A DNA stretch of 58,188 nucleotides from Mycoplasma sp. CAG:472 (GTDB taxonomy: Bacteria; Bacillota_I; Bacilli_A; RF39; UBA660): positions 1-58,188 of the forward strand of contig FR899401.1 of assembly GCA_000437315.1 (NCBI GenBank), written 5' to 3'. The notes under the pieces are model-generated. The model was not told where the DNA came from. It made no database searches and was given only the letters and a program-made list of their open reading frames with translations. Below, piece by piece: positions 42,057-50,705 of the stretch; position 1 is the first letter of the stretch; each line of letters begins with the position of its first letter. The translations under genes were made by a program, and so were the position numbers.

Positions 42057-42509
42057 ATGAAAGTAAAAATATTAAAAGTACTATATTATTTATCATTTTT
42101 AGGATATGCATTTGTTATATATGTAATTTTATCTGGAAAATATTATTTAAATGGAGTAGAGTTACAAGGCATTCAAAGATTATTAACTAATTTAAAAACA
42201 TATATTTATTATTATTTATTTTCTATTCCCATTATCCCAATGTGTTTTACTTATCAAATGTGTTATAAATTTAGAAATAATAGAAAAAAATTATTGTTTT
42301 GTTCTTTTATACCGTGTTTATTTATTCTTTTGTTAGGTTTATATCATGCTATTTTTGGGGTGAAATTTTTTGATGAAACTAGTTATGGATTACCCGGATT
42401 TATGATTGGTGTAGTCGGAGGATTGTACTCTTATACAATTATATTGTTATTGCCAATGTGTTTAATTTTTCAAATATATTTATTTATTAAAGGTTTTAAA
42501 AAAAAATAA
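42057..42509 (+). CDS. Four-segment membrane protein, unknown function (150 aa)
   Basis: Hydrophobic segments at about 7-25, 50-68, 80-98 and 118-143. Charged loops KFRNNRKK and final KGFKKK point to the cytoplasm. GAGGTAG precedes ATG 42057; TTGTTA-18-TAAAAT lies upstream. No family is recognised. It converges with the LysR gene 3 bp downstream. Confidence 0.65.
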   Translation: MKVKILKVLYYLSFLGYAFVIYVILSGKYYLNGVELQGIQRLLTNLKTYIYYYLFSIPIIPMCFTYQMCYKFRNNRKKLLFCSFIPCLFILLLGLYHAIFGVKFFDETSYGLPGFMIGVVGGLYSYTIILLLPMCLIFQIYLFIKGFKKK

Positions 42510-42512
42510 ATT

Positions 42513-43403
42513 TTATTTTTTATTAATAATTTCAATTAATTTTTTTGTACTAAAACTAGGTAAATGTTTATTAGAAATAGCATAGCCTATATATCTTTCT
42601 GGTATATTTTCTTTTATTTTAAGGGAAAATATTTTGCCTTCATTTAAGTCTTTTTGAATAAATTCTTTTACCGCATAACCAATACCAAAACCAGCTTTAC
42701 AAAATTCTGTTACAAGAGAGTAACTTGCAAGTTCGATGTTTGGTTTTAAGGTTATGTTTTTTTCTTTCAAGAAATTATCTAAAAAGTTTCTTGTGTTGGA
42801 ACCTTTTGCTTGAAATATTAAAGGGTAATTTTTAAGTTCATTTAAAGAAATAACTTTATCATTAAGTTCACTATATTTTTTACTTGCTATAAAAACATCA
42901 TGGATTTTTTTACATTTTATTATATTAATGTCATTTCCATAATCTTTATCATTCAAATTTAAAAATACAATGTCAATTAATCCATTTTTTAATTCATTAA
43001 TAAGATGTGAAGTAATACCATTAGTAATTTGAATATCTATTTTAGGGTATGATTTATTAAATATTTCTAAATAAGGAAGAAGAAACTCTTTGGTTAAAGT
43101 TGAATTAATGCCAATTTTTATAACTCCAGTTTCTAAATTAATTAAATCACTAAATTTATTTTCTGCACTATTTATATATTCCATGGCTTTGGTAATATAA
43201 CTGTAAAATTCTTTTCCTTCTTCGGTAAGAATAACGCCTTTTTTAGTTCTTACAAATAAAGTTCCACCAAGTTTTTCTTCGAGAAGTTTTATAGTTTTAC
43301 TGATAGCTGGTTGTGATATATGTAAGTTTTCACTGGCTTTAGTAATATTTTGCTCTTTAGCAACTTCATAAAATATTTTGTAGTATTCCAAATTAATATT
43401 CAT
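42513..43403 (-). CDS. LysR-family transcriptional regulator
   Basis: N-terminal winged helix-turn-helix (YKIFYEVAKEQNITKASENL, ISQPAISKTIKLLEEKLG) and a C-terminal effector-binding domain with the periplasmic-binding fold. 296 residues, complete. Ribosome site GGAGGTT. It is divergent from the PHP-domain gene at 43.5 kb with a short shared promoter region, so that gene is the natural candidate target. The inducer is unknown. Confidence 0.95.
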   Translation of the reverse strand: MNINLEYYKIFYEVAKEQNITKASENLHISQPAISKTIKLLEEKLGGTLFVRTKKGVILTEEGKEFYSYITKAMEYINSAENKFSDLINLETGVIKIGINSTLTKEFLLPYLEIFNKSYPKIDIQITNGITSHLINELKNGLIDIVFLNLNDKDYGNDINIIKCKKIHDVFIASKKYSELNDKVISLNELKNYPLIFQAKGSNTRNFLDNFLKEKNITLKPNIELASYSLVTEFCKAGFGIGYAVKEFIQKDLNEGKIFSLKIKENIPERYIGYAISNKHLPSFSTKKLIEIINKK

Positions 43404-43491
43404 AATAACCTCCAGTTATGATAAACATAACAAATATGTATTTTTATTATATATAATTTTGCTTTATAATACAAGTGAAAGGAGAAAAATT

Positions 43492-44505
43492 ATGTATAGT
43501 CCACATGATAGTGAAGAAATATGTAAGTTAATGGATAACTTTAAGTATGATAGAACTAAAACATATGATGTGTTAAGTAAATATGAAAATAATGTAGGCA
43601 TAGAAACTTTAAATAAAATATATTTTAATAATATTATTAAACCATATAAAGAAAGTGAGAAAATAATTGATATGCATACTCATACAAATGCCTCGGATGG
43701 AGATTTAACTTCTTTAGAGTTAATTCAATTGGCAATTGCTAAAAAGATTGGAGTTCTTGCTATAACAGATCACAATACAGTTGAGGGACTTAAAAATATT
43801 GATAGTCCTTTAATCTCTGACAGTGGTATAAAAATTATTAATGGTATAGAATTTTCTGTTAAAAGAACTATAGGTCAAATGCATATTTTAGGTTATGGAA
43901 TAGATATTTATAATGAAACTTTAAACAAAAAGTTAGATGATATTAAATCCAATTGTATAAATAAAGTTTTAAGTATTTTGGAGGTATTAAAAAATGATTA
44001 TAATATTACCTTTAGCTATGAAGATATTAAATCACTTATAAATGTTAATCATAATCTAGGAAGAGTAGATGTTGCGCATCTTTTAGTGAAAAGAGGGTAT
44101 GCTAAAAATATTCCTGAGGCTTTTGAAAAATATTTAGTTAGTGCTTATGAAAAAGTAAGAACTATTAATAAAGGTTTAACTTATGAAGATTGTATAAATT
44201 TAATTTTAAGTAGTGGTGGTATTCCTGTACTTGCTCATCCTAAAACTCTAAAATTAAATGAAAAAGAATTTTTAATTTTATTAAAAGACATGCTAAAAAG
44301 TGGCCTTAAGGGAATGGAATGCTATCACAGTAGTATTACTAAAGAAGAAATGGCATATTATTTAGAAATAGCAAATAGATATAATTTACTAGTAAGTGGT
44401 GGTAGTGATTTTCATGGCAGTGCAAAACCAGATGTTAGTTTAGGTACTGGTAAAAATAATAATCTTTATATTAGAAAATTATCTATATTAGATAAGTTAA
44501 AGTGA
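43492..44505 (+). CDS. PHP-domain phosphoesterase
   Basis: Metal-dependent phosphatase/nuclease of the PHP family. Ligand motifs: DMHTHTNASDG, AITDHNTVEG, EFSVKRTIGQMHILGYG, VLAHPKTL and SGGSDFHG. The domain starts at ~residue 60 after a helical N-terminal extension. Similar stand-alone PHP proteins are 3',5'-nucleoside bisphosphate phosphatases or RNase AM-type enzymes; which applies is not clear. Start ATG 43492 follows AAAGGAG; the in-frame TTG at 43459 has none. 337 residues. Confidence 0.85.
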   Translation: MYSPHDSEEICKLMDNFKYDRTKTYDVLSKYENNVGIETLNKIYFNNIIKPYKESEKIIDMHTHTNASDGDLTSLELIQLAIAKKIGVLAITDHNTVEGLKNIDSPLISDSGIKIINGIEFSVKRTIGQMHILGYGIDIYNETLNKKLDDIKSNCINKVLSILEVLKNDYNITFSYEDIKSLINVNHNLGRVDVAHLLVKRGYAKNIPEAFEKYLVSAYEKVRTINKGLTYEDCINLILSSGGIPVLAHPKTLKLNEKEFLILLKDMLKSGLKGMECYHSSITKEEMAYYLEIANRYNLLVSGGSDFHGSAKPDVSLGTGKNNNLYIRKLSILDKLK

Positions 44506-44524
44506 ATAATTTAAAAATGTATGA

Positions 44525-44539
44525 TATAATTATATTATG
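44525..44539 (+). promoter_or_regulatory. Leaderless -10 of the GT4 gene
   Basis: TATAAT (44525-44530), 6 nt, ATG 44537; no Shine-Dalgarno. Confidence 0.6.
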
Positions 44540-45739
44540 AAACAAGATAATAATAAAAAAATAACAATTGGACTTTTTGGTGATTCATTTTTCCCTATGG
44601 CTGATGGGGTAATTATGGTTATGGACAATTATGCACGAAGACTTTGTAAATATGCAAATGTAATTGTATTTGTACCAGAGTATTTAACTAAAAAATATGA
44701 TGATAGTATTTTTCCTTATAAGGTTGTAAGGTGTCACTCTGTAAAGGTGCCATTTTTAGATTATTCAGTATCTATACCTAAACTTGATGCAAAGTTTATG
44801 AGAAAACTTAATAAATATAAACTTGATATTGTACACGTACATTCACCTTTTACCTTAGGAAGGGCAGGACTTGCTTATGCAAAAAGACACCATGTACCTT
44901 GCATTGCTACGATGCACTCACAATTTAAACAAGATTTTCAAAGAGCAGTAAAATCTGATATACTTGCCACTAAACTTAATAATAATTTAATGAAATTTTT
45001 TAATAAATGTGATGAATGCTGGGCTGTAAATAGTGAAGTTGCCAGAATATATTATGAAGATTATCATTATAAATGTCTTCCTAAAGTTATGAATAATGCT
45101 ACAGAAATGATACCTGTAAAAAGCGAAAAAGAAGCTTTTAATTATATAAATAAAAAACATAATATTAAAAATAATGAAAAAGTATTTTTATTTGTGGGTA
45201 GAATTAATAAATTAAAAAATATATTTTTTATTGCCGATGCTTTAAAAGCAGTTAAAGAAAAAGATAAAAAATTAAAATTTAAAATGATTTTTGTTGGTAC
45301 TGGTCAAGATGAAAATGATTTATTAAATTATATAAATGAACTAGAAATTAGTGATAATGTTATAATGGCAGGTAAAATTACCGATAGAGAGGAACTTGCA
45401 AAATATTATGCAAGAGCAGATCTATTTTTATTTCCATCACTTTATGATGCATCATCAATTGTACAAATAGAGTCAGCCTCTCAAAAAACACCTGGAGTAT
45501 TCTTAAAGGGAAGTGCGACAAGTGCTACAGTAACTGATAATGTAAATGGTTTTATAAGTGAAAATACTATTGGAGCATATTCAGATAAAATTATTGAAGT
45601 TATGAATAATGATAAACTTTTAAATAAAGTAAAAGAAAATGCTTTTATAGATTTATATGTAACTTGGGATAAGAAAGTTGATGAAGTATATAGAATTTAT
45701 TTAGAAAAAATTAAAGAAAATAAGCATAAAATCCTTTAA
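44537..45739 (+). CDS. GT4-family glycosyltransferase, probably glycolipid-forming
   Basis: GT-B fold retaining glycosyltransferase, 400 residues. N-terminal FGDSFFPMADGVIMVM and IVHVHSPFTLGRAGLAYAKR, and in the second half FLFVGRINKLKN, FVGTGQDE and LFPSLYDASSIVQIESA (the usual EX7E region). These resemble alpha-monoglucosyldiacylglycerol synthases and related 1,2-diacylglycerol glucosyltransferases, so a membrane-surface role in glycolipid or lipoteichoic-acid anchor synthesis is plausible. The acceptor is inference. Missing ribosome site; -10 adjacent to start. Confidence 0.85.
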   Translation: MKQDNNKKITIGLFGDSFFPMADGVIMVMDNYARRLCKYANVIVFVPEYLTKKYDDSIFPYKVVRCHSVKVPFLDYSVSIPKLDAKFMRKLNKYKLDIVHVHSPFTLGRAGLAYAKRHHVPCIATMHSQFKQDFQRAVKSDILATKLNNNLMKFFNKCDECWAVNSEVARIYYEDYHYKCLPKVMNNATEMIPVKSEKEAFNYINKKHNIKNNEKVFLFVGRINKLKNIFFIADALKAVKEKDKKLKFKMIFVGTGQDENDLLNYINELEISDNVIMAGKITDREELAKYYARADLFLFPSLYDASSIVQIESASQKTPGVFLKGSATSATVTDNVNGFISENTIGAYSDKIIEVMNNDKLLNKVKENAFIDLYVTWDKKVDEVYRIYLEKIKENKHKIL

Positions 45740-45752
45740 AAACAAAAAAAAC

Positions 45753-45785
45753 ACACTTTTTTTAAACAAATTTCAAAAAAAGTGT
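45753..45785. other. 11-bp inverted repeat touching the tRNA promoter
   Basis: ACACTTTTTTT (45753-45763) / AAAAAAAGTGT (45775-45785). Its right end overlaps the first T of the -35 box of the tRNA operon. It may terminate the GT4 transcript or act as an operator; the T-run after the stem is missing on the plus strand. Confidence 0.55.
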
Positions 45786-45813
45786 TCACAAACGCAAAAA
45801 TTTATGGTAAAAT
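45785..45813 (+). promoter_or_regulatory. tRNA operon promoter
   Basis: TTCACA (45785-45790), 17 bp, TAAAAT (45808-45813), 42 bp before tRNA-Tyr. Confidence 0.7.
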
Positions 45814-45854
45814 CTATATTGTCTTTGAAGAAAGAAAAGAACTTTCTTAATGAC

Positions 45855-45938
45855 GGAAGGATAGCGAAGTGGCCAAACGCGGCAGACTGTAAATCTGTTC
45901 CTTCGGGTTCGATGGTTCAAATCCATCTCCTTCCACCA
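45855..45938 (+). tRNA. tRNA-Tyr (GTA)
   Basis: Acceptor GGAAGGA pairs with TCCTTCC; long variable arm as in tyrosine tRNAs; anticodon loop CTGTAAA; T-loop GGTTCAAATCC; encoded ACCA end. Class II tRNA, 84 nt. Confidence 0.97.
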
Positions 45939-45948
45939 TTTCAAATAT

Positions 45949-46024
45949 TGCCTCGTAGCCAAGTGGCAAGGCATCAGACTTTGACTCTGACATTCCGATG
46001 GTTCGAATCCATCCGAGGCAGCCA
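45949..46024 (+). tRNA. tRNA-Gln (TTG)
   Basis: Acceptor TGCCTCG / CGAGGCA, discriminator G, CCA encoded. Anticodon loop CTTTGAC. T-loop GGTTCGAATCC. 10 bp after tRNA-Tyr. Confidence 0.97.
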
Positions 46025-46036
46025 TTTCAATATTAT

Positions 46037-46112
46037 GTCTTGTTAGCTCAGTCGGTAGAGCATTTGACTTTTAATCAAAGGGTCTGGAGTTCGAATCTCC
46101 AACAAGACACCA
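46037..46112 (+). tRNA. tRNA-Lys (TTT)
   Basis: Acceptor GTCTTGT / ACAAGAC, discriminator A, CCA encoded. Anticodon loop CTTTTAA. T-loop AGTTCGAATCT. Last of three tRNA genes. Confidence 0.97.
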
Positions 46113-46123
46113 TTTAAAAAAAT

Positions 46124-46149
46124 AATTTCCTATATTGGAAATTTTTTTA
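46124..46149 (+). terminator. Terminator of the tRNA operon
   Basis: AATTTCC (46124-46130) / GGAAATT (46137-46143), T-run. Confidence 0.85.
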
Positions 46150-46210
46150 ATGAATAAATTTCTTTTTTTTTAAGGAAAAATAGTGTATAATCTATTTATA
46201 TGGAGGCTAC

Positions 46211-47131
46211 ATGAAAGACTTAAAAGTAATATTTATGGGAACACCTATATTTGCTGTTCCAGTACTTCAATATTTAATAAAAAATACTAATCTTGTTTTA
46301 GTGATAACTAAAAAAGATACTTATGAAGGAAGAAAAAGAGTTCTTACTTATTCTCCAGTTAAAAAATGTGCTTTGGAAAACAACATTGATGTAATAACTC
46401 CAGATAAAATAAAGGATGCATTCGAAGAAATTAGTGAAATTAATCCAGATATTATCATAACTTGTGCATATGGAAAAATAGTACCTGAATGTATTTTAAG
46501 TATTCCAAAACTAGGATGCATTAATGTTCATGCTTCTCTTTTACCAAAATATAGGGGTGCATCTCCAATACAAAGTGCTATTTTAAATGGTGAAACTAAA
46601 ACAGGCGTAACTATTATGTATATGGACAAAGGTATGGACACTGGAAATATAATTTCAATGGAAAGTATCAATATTGATGATAATGATAATCTTGAAACAT
46701 TATCAAATAAATTATCTATTTTGGGAGCTAAACTTCTTGAAAAAACATTACCATTAATTGTGAAAAGAGAGAATGAAAGTATCCCTCAAAATGATGAAGA
46801 AGCCACTTATGTAGGGCTTATAACTAGGGAAGATGAAAAAATAAATTTTAATAAAGATGGTAAAGATATTATAAATCAAATAAGAGCTTTTGCTCCATCA
46901 CCTTATGCAAATTTTATTTTAAATGATAAAGAGATAAAAGTATGTAAAGCTTCATTTATTAAAAAAAATAGTGAAGTAGGTAAAGTATATGCAAGTAAAA
47001 ATAATTTAGAAATCGGTTGCAAAGATGGAGTAATAAGTCTTGAGATAGTAAAACCAATGGGTAAAAATGAAATGAATATTAAAGCATTTTTAAATGGTAT
47101 TGATAAGGAAAATTTATATGTTAATAATTAA
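46211..47131 (+). CDS. fmt: Methionyl-tRNA formyltransferase
   Basis: Formylates Met-tRNA using 10-formyl-THF for initiation. N-terminal Rossmann-like domain with MGTPIFAVPVLQ, YGKIVPECIL, and the loop NVHASLLPKYRGASPIQSAI carrying the catalytic His/Asn region, GVTIMYMDKGMDTGNI, plus the OB-like C-terminal domain. 306 residues, standard. Ribosome site GGAGG. Overlaps the next gene by 14 bp. Confidence 0.96.
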   Translation: MKDLKVIFMGTPIFAVPVLQYLIKNTNLVLVITKKDTYEGRKRVLTYSPVKKCALENNIDVITPDKIKDAFEEISEINPDIIITCAYGKIVPECILSIPKLGCINVHASLLPKYRGASPIQSAILNGETKTGVTIMYMDKGMDTGNIISMESINIDDNDNLETLSNKLSILGAKLLEKTLPLIVKRENESIPQNDEEATYVGLITREDEKINFNKDGKDIINQIRAFAPSPYANFILNDKEIKVCKASFIKKNSEVGKVYASKNNLEIGCKDGVISLEIVKPMGKNEMNIKAFLNGIDKENLYVNN

Positions 47132-47744
47132 AATGTTAAAAAAGAAAGATCCAGATAATTATTTTGTTAAACTATGGGAAAATAAAAGATATCATGCATT
47201 AGTGTGTTTGGGATTATGGTTTATATTTTTCATATTTGTCTTTTTAATCGTAGTAATTCCTTACAATAATGCTTTAAAAAATTTACCTAAAAATAATGAA
47301 ACAGAAAATACTATTACATTTGCTAGTATGAAAGAAAAACTACTTAATAGTGAATATAATTATAAATATACAGTAAATACTTCATTAGGTAAAACTGTTT
47401 ATACGGGAACTAAAACAAAAGAAAATATTATTGGTTATAGAGAAAATAGTGAAGGACTTATTAAATATGAAATTAATAATGAAGGTATATTTCAAATAAA
47501 TATGGATGAAAAAATTCCTTTAGAAAATTTATATTTAGGTTTAAATGAAAATTATTTAGATATTCAAAAAATATATGATTTAACCTCTACATTAACGGAA
47601 AATATAAATGAAGAAGAAAATGAAATAATTTATGAAAATGATAATATAGGAATAAAATTTAAAATAGATGAACAAAATATTTTATCTATCAATATAAAAG
47701 ATAATAATGATAATTATTTACTTGAATTTGATAATATAAAATAG
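47118..47744 (+). CDS. Single-pass membrane protein, unknown function (208 aa)
   Basis: ATG 47118 follows AAGGA inside fmt; earlier ATG 47094 lacks one. Basic cytoplasmic start, one membrane segment (~28-50, ALVCLGLWFIFFIFVFLIVV), then a ~155-residue outside domain rich in Asn/Glu with beta-strand pattern (YKYTVNTSLGKTVYTGT) reminiscent of small YjiB/DUF-type LppX-like folds, though I make no family claim. In the operon between fmt and a phosphatidyltransferase. Confidence 0.65.
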   Translation: MLIIKMLKKKDPDNYFVKLWENKRYHALVCLGLWFIFFIFVFLIVVIPYNNALKNLPKNNETENTITFASMKEKLLNSEYNYKYTVNTSLGKTVYTGTKTKENIIGYRENSEGLIKYEINNEGIFQINMDEKIPLENLYLGLNENYLDIQKIYDLTSTLTENINEEENEIIYENDNIGIKFKIDEQNILSINIKDNNDNYLLEFDNIK

Positions 47745-47756
47745 AAAGGAAAGATT

Positions 47757-48500
47757 ATGAAAAAGTTTATGTTAATATTTGTAAATCTTCTTACAATGGT
47801 AAGAATAATAGGTGTTTTTATGATGATTCCTGTATACTTTAATTATGGAGGATTATATGCCGCTATTCTTTCAATATGTTGTTATCTTACTGATTGTATT
47901 GATGGATTTTTGGCAAGAAAATTTCATGTTGCTACATTTTTTGGGAGTATGTTTGATGGTGTAGCGGATAAACTATTTTCTTGCAGTAATTTAATAATTC
48001 TATTTAAAGTAACTAAATACTCAATTGCTTCGATTATTTTTGAACTTGCTGTTGTTTTAATTCAATTTATAAAGTTTCAAAAAAATATCAATGTTAAAAC
48101 ATCAAAAATTGGTAAGATTAAGACAATTGTTATGAGTATTACAGTTATATTAATATATCTTGTAACAGATATTAATAGTTTAACTTTTTTAAGTAATGAT
48201 TTTATAAATTATATTAATAAAATAAACTCAAATATTTTATATTTAACTTTATTTACACCATTATATATATTTCAAATATTAACTTTATATTCTTATTTAA
48301 AATTTTTAAGAACATATGACAATACTTCAAAAGAGGATATTCCTGTAGTTGATATTAATTTAAAACCTAAAACAAGTATTAAAAATAGATGGGATAACTT
48401 TGTAACTATTTGGCTAGATAATGATTTTTATGAAAAATATAAAGATTCTCAAGGCCTAAAAGGTATTAGAAAAGAAATTAAACATAACGATAGAATTTAG
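47757..48500 (+). CDS. CDP-alcohol phosphatidyltransferase
   Basis: Integral enzyme that swaps CMP of CDP-diacylglycerol for an alcohol headgroup. Full signature D46-xx-D49-G50-xx-A53-R54-x8-G63-xxx-D67-xxx-D71 is present in TDCIDGFLAR...GSMFDGVADK. About 5-6 membrane segments and a soluble C-terminal tail of ~50 residues that is unusual. Phosphatidylglycerophosphate synthase (PgsA) is the most likely role but the substrate is not settled. Ribosome site AAAGGAAAG. Confidence 0.87.
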   Translation: MKKFMLIFVNLLTMVRIIGVFMMIPVYFNYGGLYAAILSICCYLTDCIDGFLARKFHVATFFGSMFDGVADKLFSCSNLIILFKVTKYSIASIIFELAVVLIQFIKFQKNINVKTSKIGKIKTIVMSITVILIYLVTDINSLTFLSNDFINYINKINSNILYLTLFTPLYIFQILTLYSYLKFLRTYDNTSKEDIPVVDINLKPKTSIKNRWDNFVTIWLDNDFYEKYKDSQGLKGIRKEIKHNDRI

Positions 48501-48511
48501 TTATGTTTTTT
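48480..48511 (+). terminator. Terminator of the fmt operon
   Basis: AAACATAAC (48480-48488) / GTTATGTTT (48500-48508), T-run. Confidence 0.85.
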
Positions 48512-48865
48512 AATACTTTACTTTACATTTTTAGATATGTAAAATAAATGTAAATAAAATACTATAAAATGTCAACAATGTATAAAACTTTAACTTTTTT
48601 ATAGAAATTTAACAAAAAAAGGAGAAAATTAGAAATTTTCTGGTAATAAGTATATATGAAAGTAGAATTTTAAAATGACATAGAAAATAATAAAAAGTGT
48701 AAAGTAAAAAAATATTTATAGAAAAAAGAAAATATTATGCAAAAAACTATGCTACTTAAAATGAATTTATAAATGATATTTATATTCGAAGGATATTTTC
48801 TAATCCAATAAATAAAGATTACATAACAAAGAGTTTTAGTTTCTTTTTAAAATACACTAAAATAA
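48512..48865. other. Gene-free AT-rich region before rlmN
   Basis: About 350 bp with no frame having a ribosome site. It contains a small hairpin AGAAAATT/AATTTTCT near 48622-48640 and numerous stops. Looks like decayed sequence; nothing else is supported. Confidence 0.5.
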
Positions 48866-48894
48866 TAGACAATATGCTAAAAATTTAGTACAAT
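48866..48894 (+). promoter_or_regulatory. Near-leaderless promoter of rlmN
   Basis: TAGACA (48866-48871), 17 bp, TACAAT (48889-48894), 8 nt, ATG 48903. No ribosome site. Confidence 0.7.
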
Positions 48895-48902
48895 TTTCTT
48901 GT

Positions 48903-49913
48903 ATGGAAAATATATTTAGTTTTACAAAAAATGATTTAATTAAAAAGTTTGAAAGTGATGGTAAGAAAAAATTTATGGCATCACAAGTTTTTGATTGGTT
49001 ATATGATAAAAAAGTTTATAACTTTGATGAATTTACAAATATTAAAAAAGAAAATATTGAATATTTAAAAGATAATTTTACTAGTGATTTTATTAAAATA
49101 ATTAAAGTTGAGGAAGATACTGATGTAAAAAAAATCTTATTTGCTCTTGCGGATAATCAAAAAATCGAAGCAGTTTTAATGATGCATAATTACGGCCTTA
49201 GCGTATGCGTTTCCTCACAAGTTGGCTGCAATATGGGATGTAAATTTTGTGAAAGTGGAAGACTTAAAAAAATAAGAAATCTTGAGACATATGAAATGGT
49301 GCAGCAGATTATATTAATATCAAAATATATAAAGCAAAGAATAGATAGCTGCGTAATAATGGGTATTGGTGAACCTTTTGATAATTATGATAATGTAATA
49401 AATTTTATAAGAATTATAAATGATCCTAAAGCACTTAGTATTGGAGCAAGACACATAACCGTTTCTACATGTGGAATAGTTCCAAAAATAAAAGAATTTT
49501 CATCACTTGACCTTCAAGTTAATTTAGCAATATCACTTCATGCACCAAATGATAAAATAAGAAATGAAATAATGCCAATTAGTAAAGCATATAATTTAAA
49601 TGAACTTATGGATGTTCTTGATTATTACTATGAAAAAACACTTCGTAGAATAACTTTTGAATATGTTTTATTATCTGGAATTAATGATTCAAAAGAAAAT
49701 GCAATTGAACTTGCAAATTTAATTAAAGGTAAAAATGCTTATGTAAATTTAATAAATTATAATGAAACTAAAAATATTGATTTTAAAGAAAGTAAGAAAA
49801 TTAATGAATTTTATGATATTTTGAAGAAAAATGGAATAGATGTTACTGTTCGTAGAAAGTTTGGAAATAAAATTTCTGCTGCATGTGGACAACTTCGTAG
49901 TAAAGAAGTATAG
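48903..49913 (+). CDS. rlmN: 23S rRNA/tRNA adenine C2-methyltransferase RlmN-like radical SAM enzyme
   Basis: Methylates A2503 of 23S rRNA and A37 of tRNAs by a dual-Cys radical mechanism. The 4Fe-4S motif is C109-xxx-C113-xx-C116 in GCNMGCKFCESG; the usual sequence after the last Cys is ATG, here ESG. The second catalytic Cys lies in ISAACGQL near the C-terminus. EAVLMMHNYGLSVCVSSQVG and ITVSTCGIVPKI are family motifs. 336 residues. No Shine-Dalgarno. Confidence 0.88.
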   Translation: MENIFSFTKNDLIKKFESDGKKKFMASQVFDWLYDKKVYNFDEFTNIKKENIEYLKDNFTSDFIKIIKVEEDTDVKKILFALADNQKIEAVLMMHNYGLSVCVSSQVGCNMGCKFCESGRLKKIRNLETYEMVQQIILISKYIKQRIDSCVIMGIGEPFDNYDNVINFIRIINDPKALSIGARHITVSTCGIVPKIKEFSSLDLQVNLAISLHAPNDKIRNEIMPISKAYNLNELMDVLDYYYEKTLRRITFEYVLLSGINDSKENAIELANLIKGKNAYVNLINYNETKNIDFKESKKINEFYDILKKNGIDVTVRRKFGNKISAACGQLRSKEV

Positions 49914-49961
49914 ATAAATTAACTAAATAATGGTATAATTTTTATGAAGATAGGTGATGAA

Positions 49962-50705
49962 ATGAAAACATTTTATTTAACTGATGCAGGCAAAGTCCGA
50001 GGTCATAATGAAGATAGTGTTACAATACTTAAAAATAAAAGTAACGAATATCTTTTGATGGTGGCTGATGGTATGGGTGGACATCGTAAAGGTGAAGTTG
50101 CTTCGATGATAGCAATAACTCATCTTGGTAAAAGATTTACTGAAATAGCAAGTATTGGTACAAAATACGATGCAGTAAATTGGCTTAATGATAATGTAAG
50201 TGAAATTAATAAGAATATATTAGATTATACAGTAGAACATTCTGATTCATTAGGAATGGGTTCTACTTTAGTAGTCGCAATTCAAACTAAAGATTTTTTA
50301 ATTTTTGGTAATATAGGGGATTCTTCGGGCTATGTTATGAAAAATAAAAAGCTTCATAAGGTAACAAAGGATCATACTTTAGTAAACCTCCTTGTAGAGG
50401 CTGGTAATCTAACTGAGGAAGAAGCAAAATATCATCCAAAGAAAAATGTACTTATGCGTGCTCTTGGAGCAACTGAAAAAGTACAAATGGATATATTTGA
50501 TGTAGATATGAATAATGAGGGAATAATGCTATGTTCTGATGGTCTTACAACAATGCTTGCTGATGACCAAATAGAAAAAGTATTAATAGATGAAGAATTA
50601 GATGCAGAAGAAAAAGTGGTTAAATTAATTCAAAAATGTAATGCAAGAGGAGGTTTTGACAATGTGTCAATTGCTTATCTTGAAAAGGACGAAGGTGATA
50701 ATTAG
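49962..50705 (+). CDS. prpC: PP2C-family protein serine/threonine phosphatase
   Basis: Removes phosphate from targets of the PASTA kinase encoded next. PP2C motifs: DAGKVRGHNEDS, MVADGMGGHRKGE (metal Asp), NIGDSSGYVM, CSDGLTTML and GGFDNVSIAYLE. 247 residues. Start at 49962 follows AGGTGAT; the earlier ATG 49944 lies only 4 nt after the -10 TATAAT (49934-49939). The stop shares one base with the kinase GTG start. Confidence 0.94.
   Translation: MKTFYLTDAGKVRGHNEDSVTILKNKSNEYLLMVADGMGGHRKGEVASMIAITHLGKRFTEIASIGTKYDAVNWLNDNVSEINKNILDYTVEHSDSLGMGSTLVVAIQTKDFLIFGNIGDSSGYVMKNKKLHKVTKDHTLVNLLVEAGNLTEEEAKYHPKKNVLMRALGATEKVQMDIFDVDMNNEGIMLCSDGLTTMLADDQIEKVLIDEELDAEEKVVKLIQKCNARGGFDNVSIAYLEKDEGDN

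Noticed and set aside
45786..46046. Two ~80-codon frames across the tRNA cluster
   Set aside because: They overlap three clear tRNA genes and have no coding features.
49944..49946. Upstream start for prpC
   Set aside because: It lies 4 nt after the -10 box; ATG 49962 has the ribosome site.
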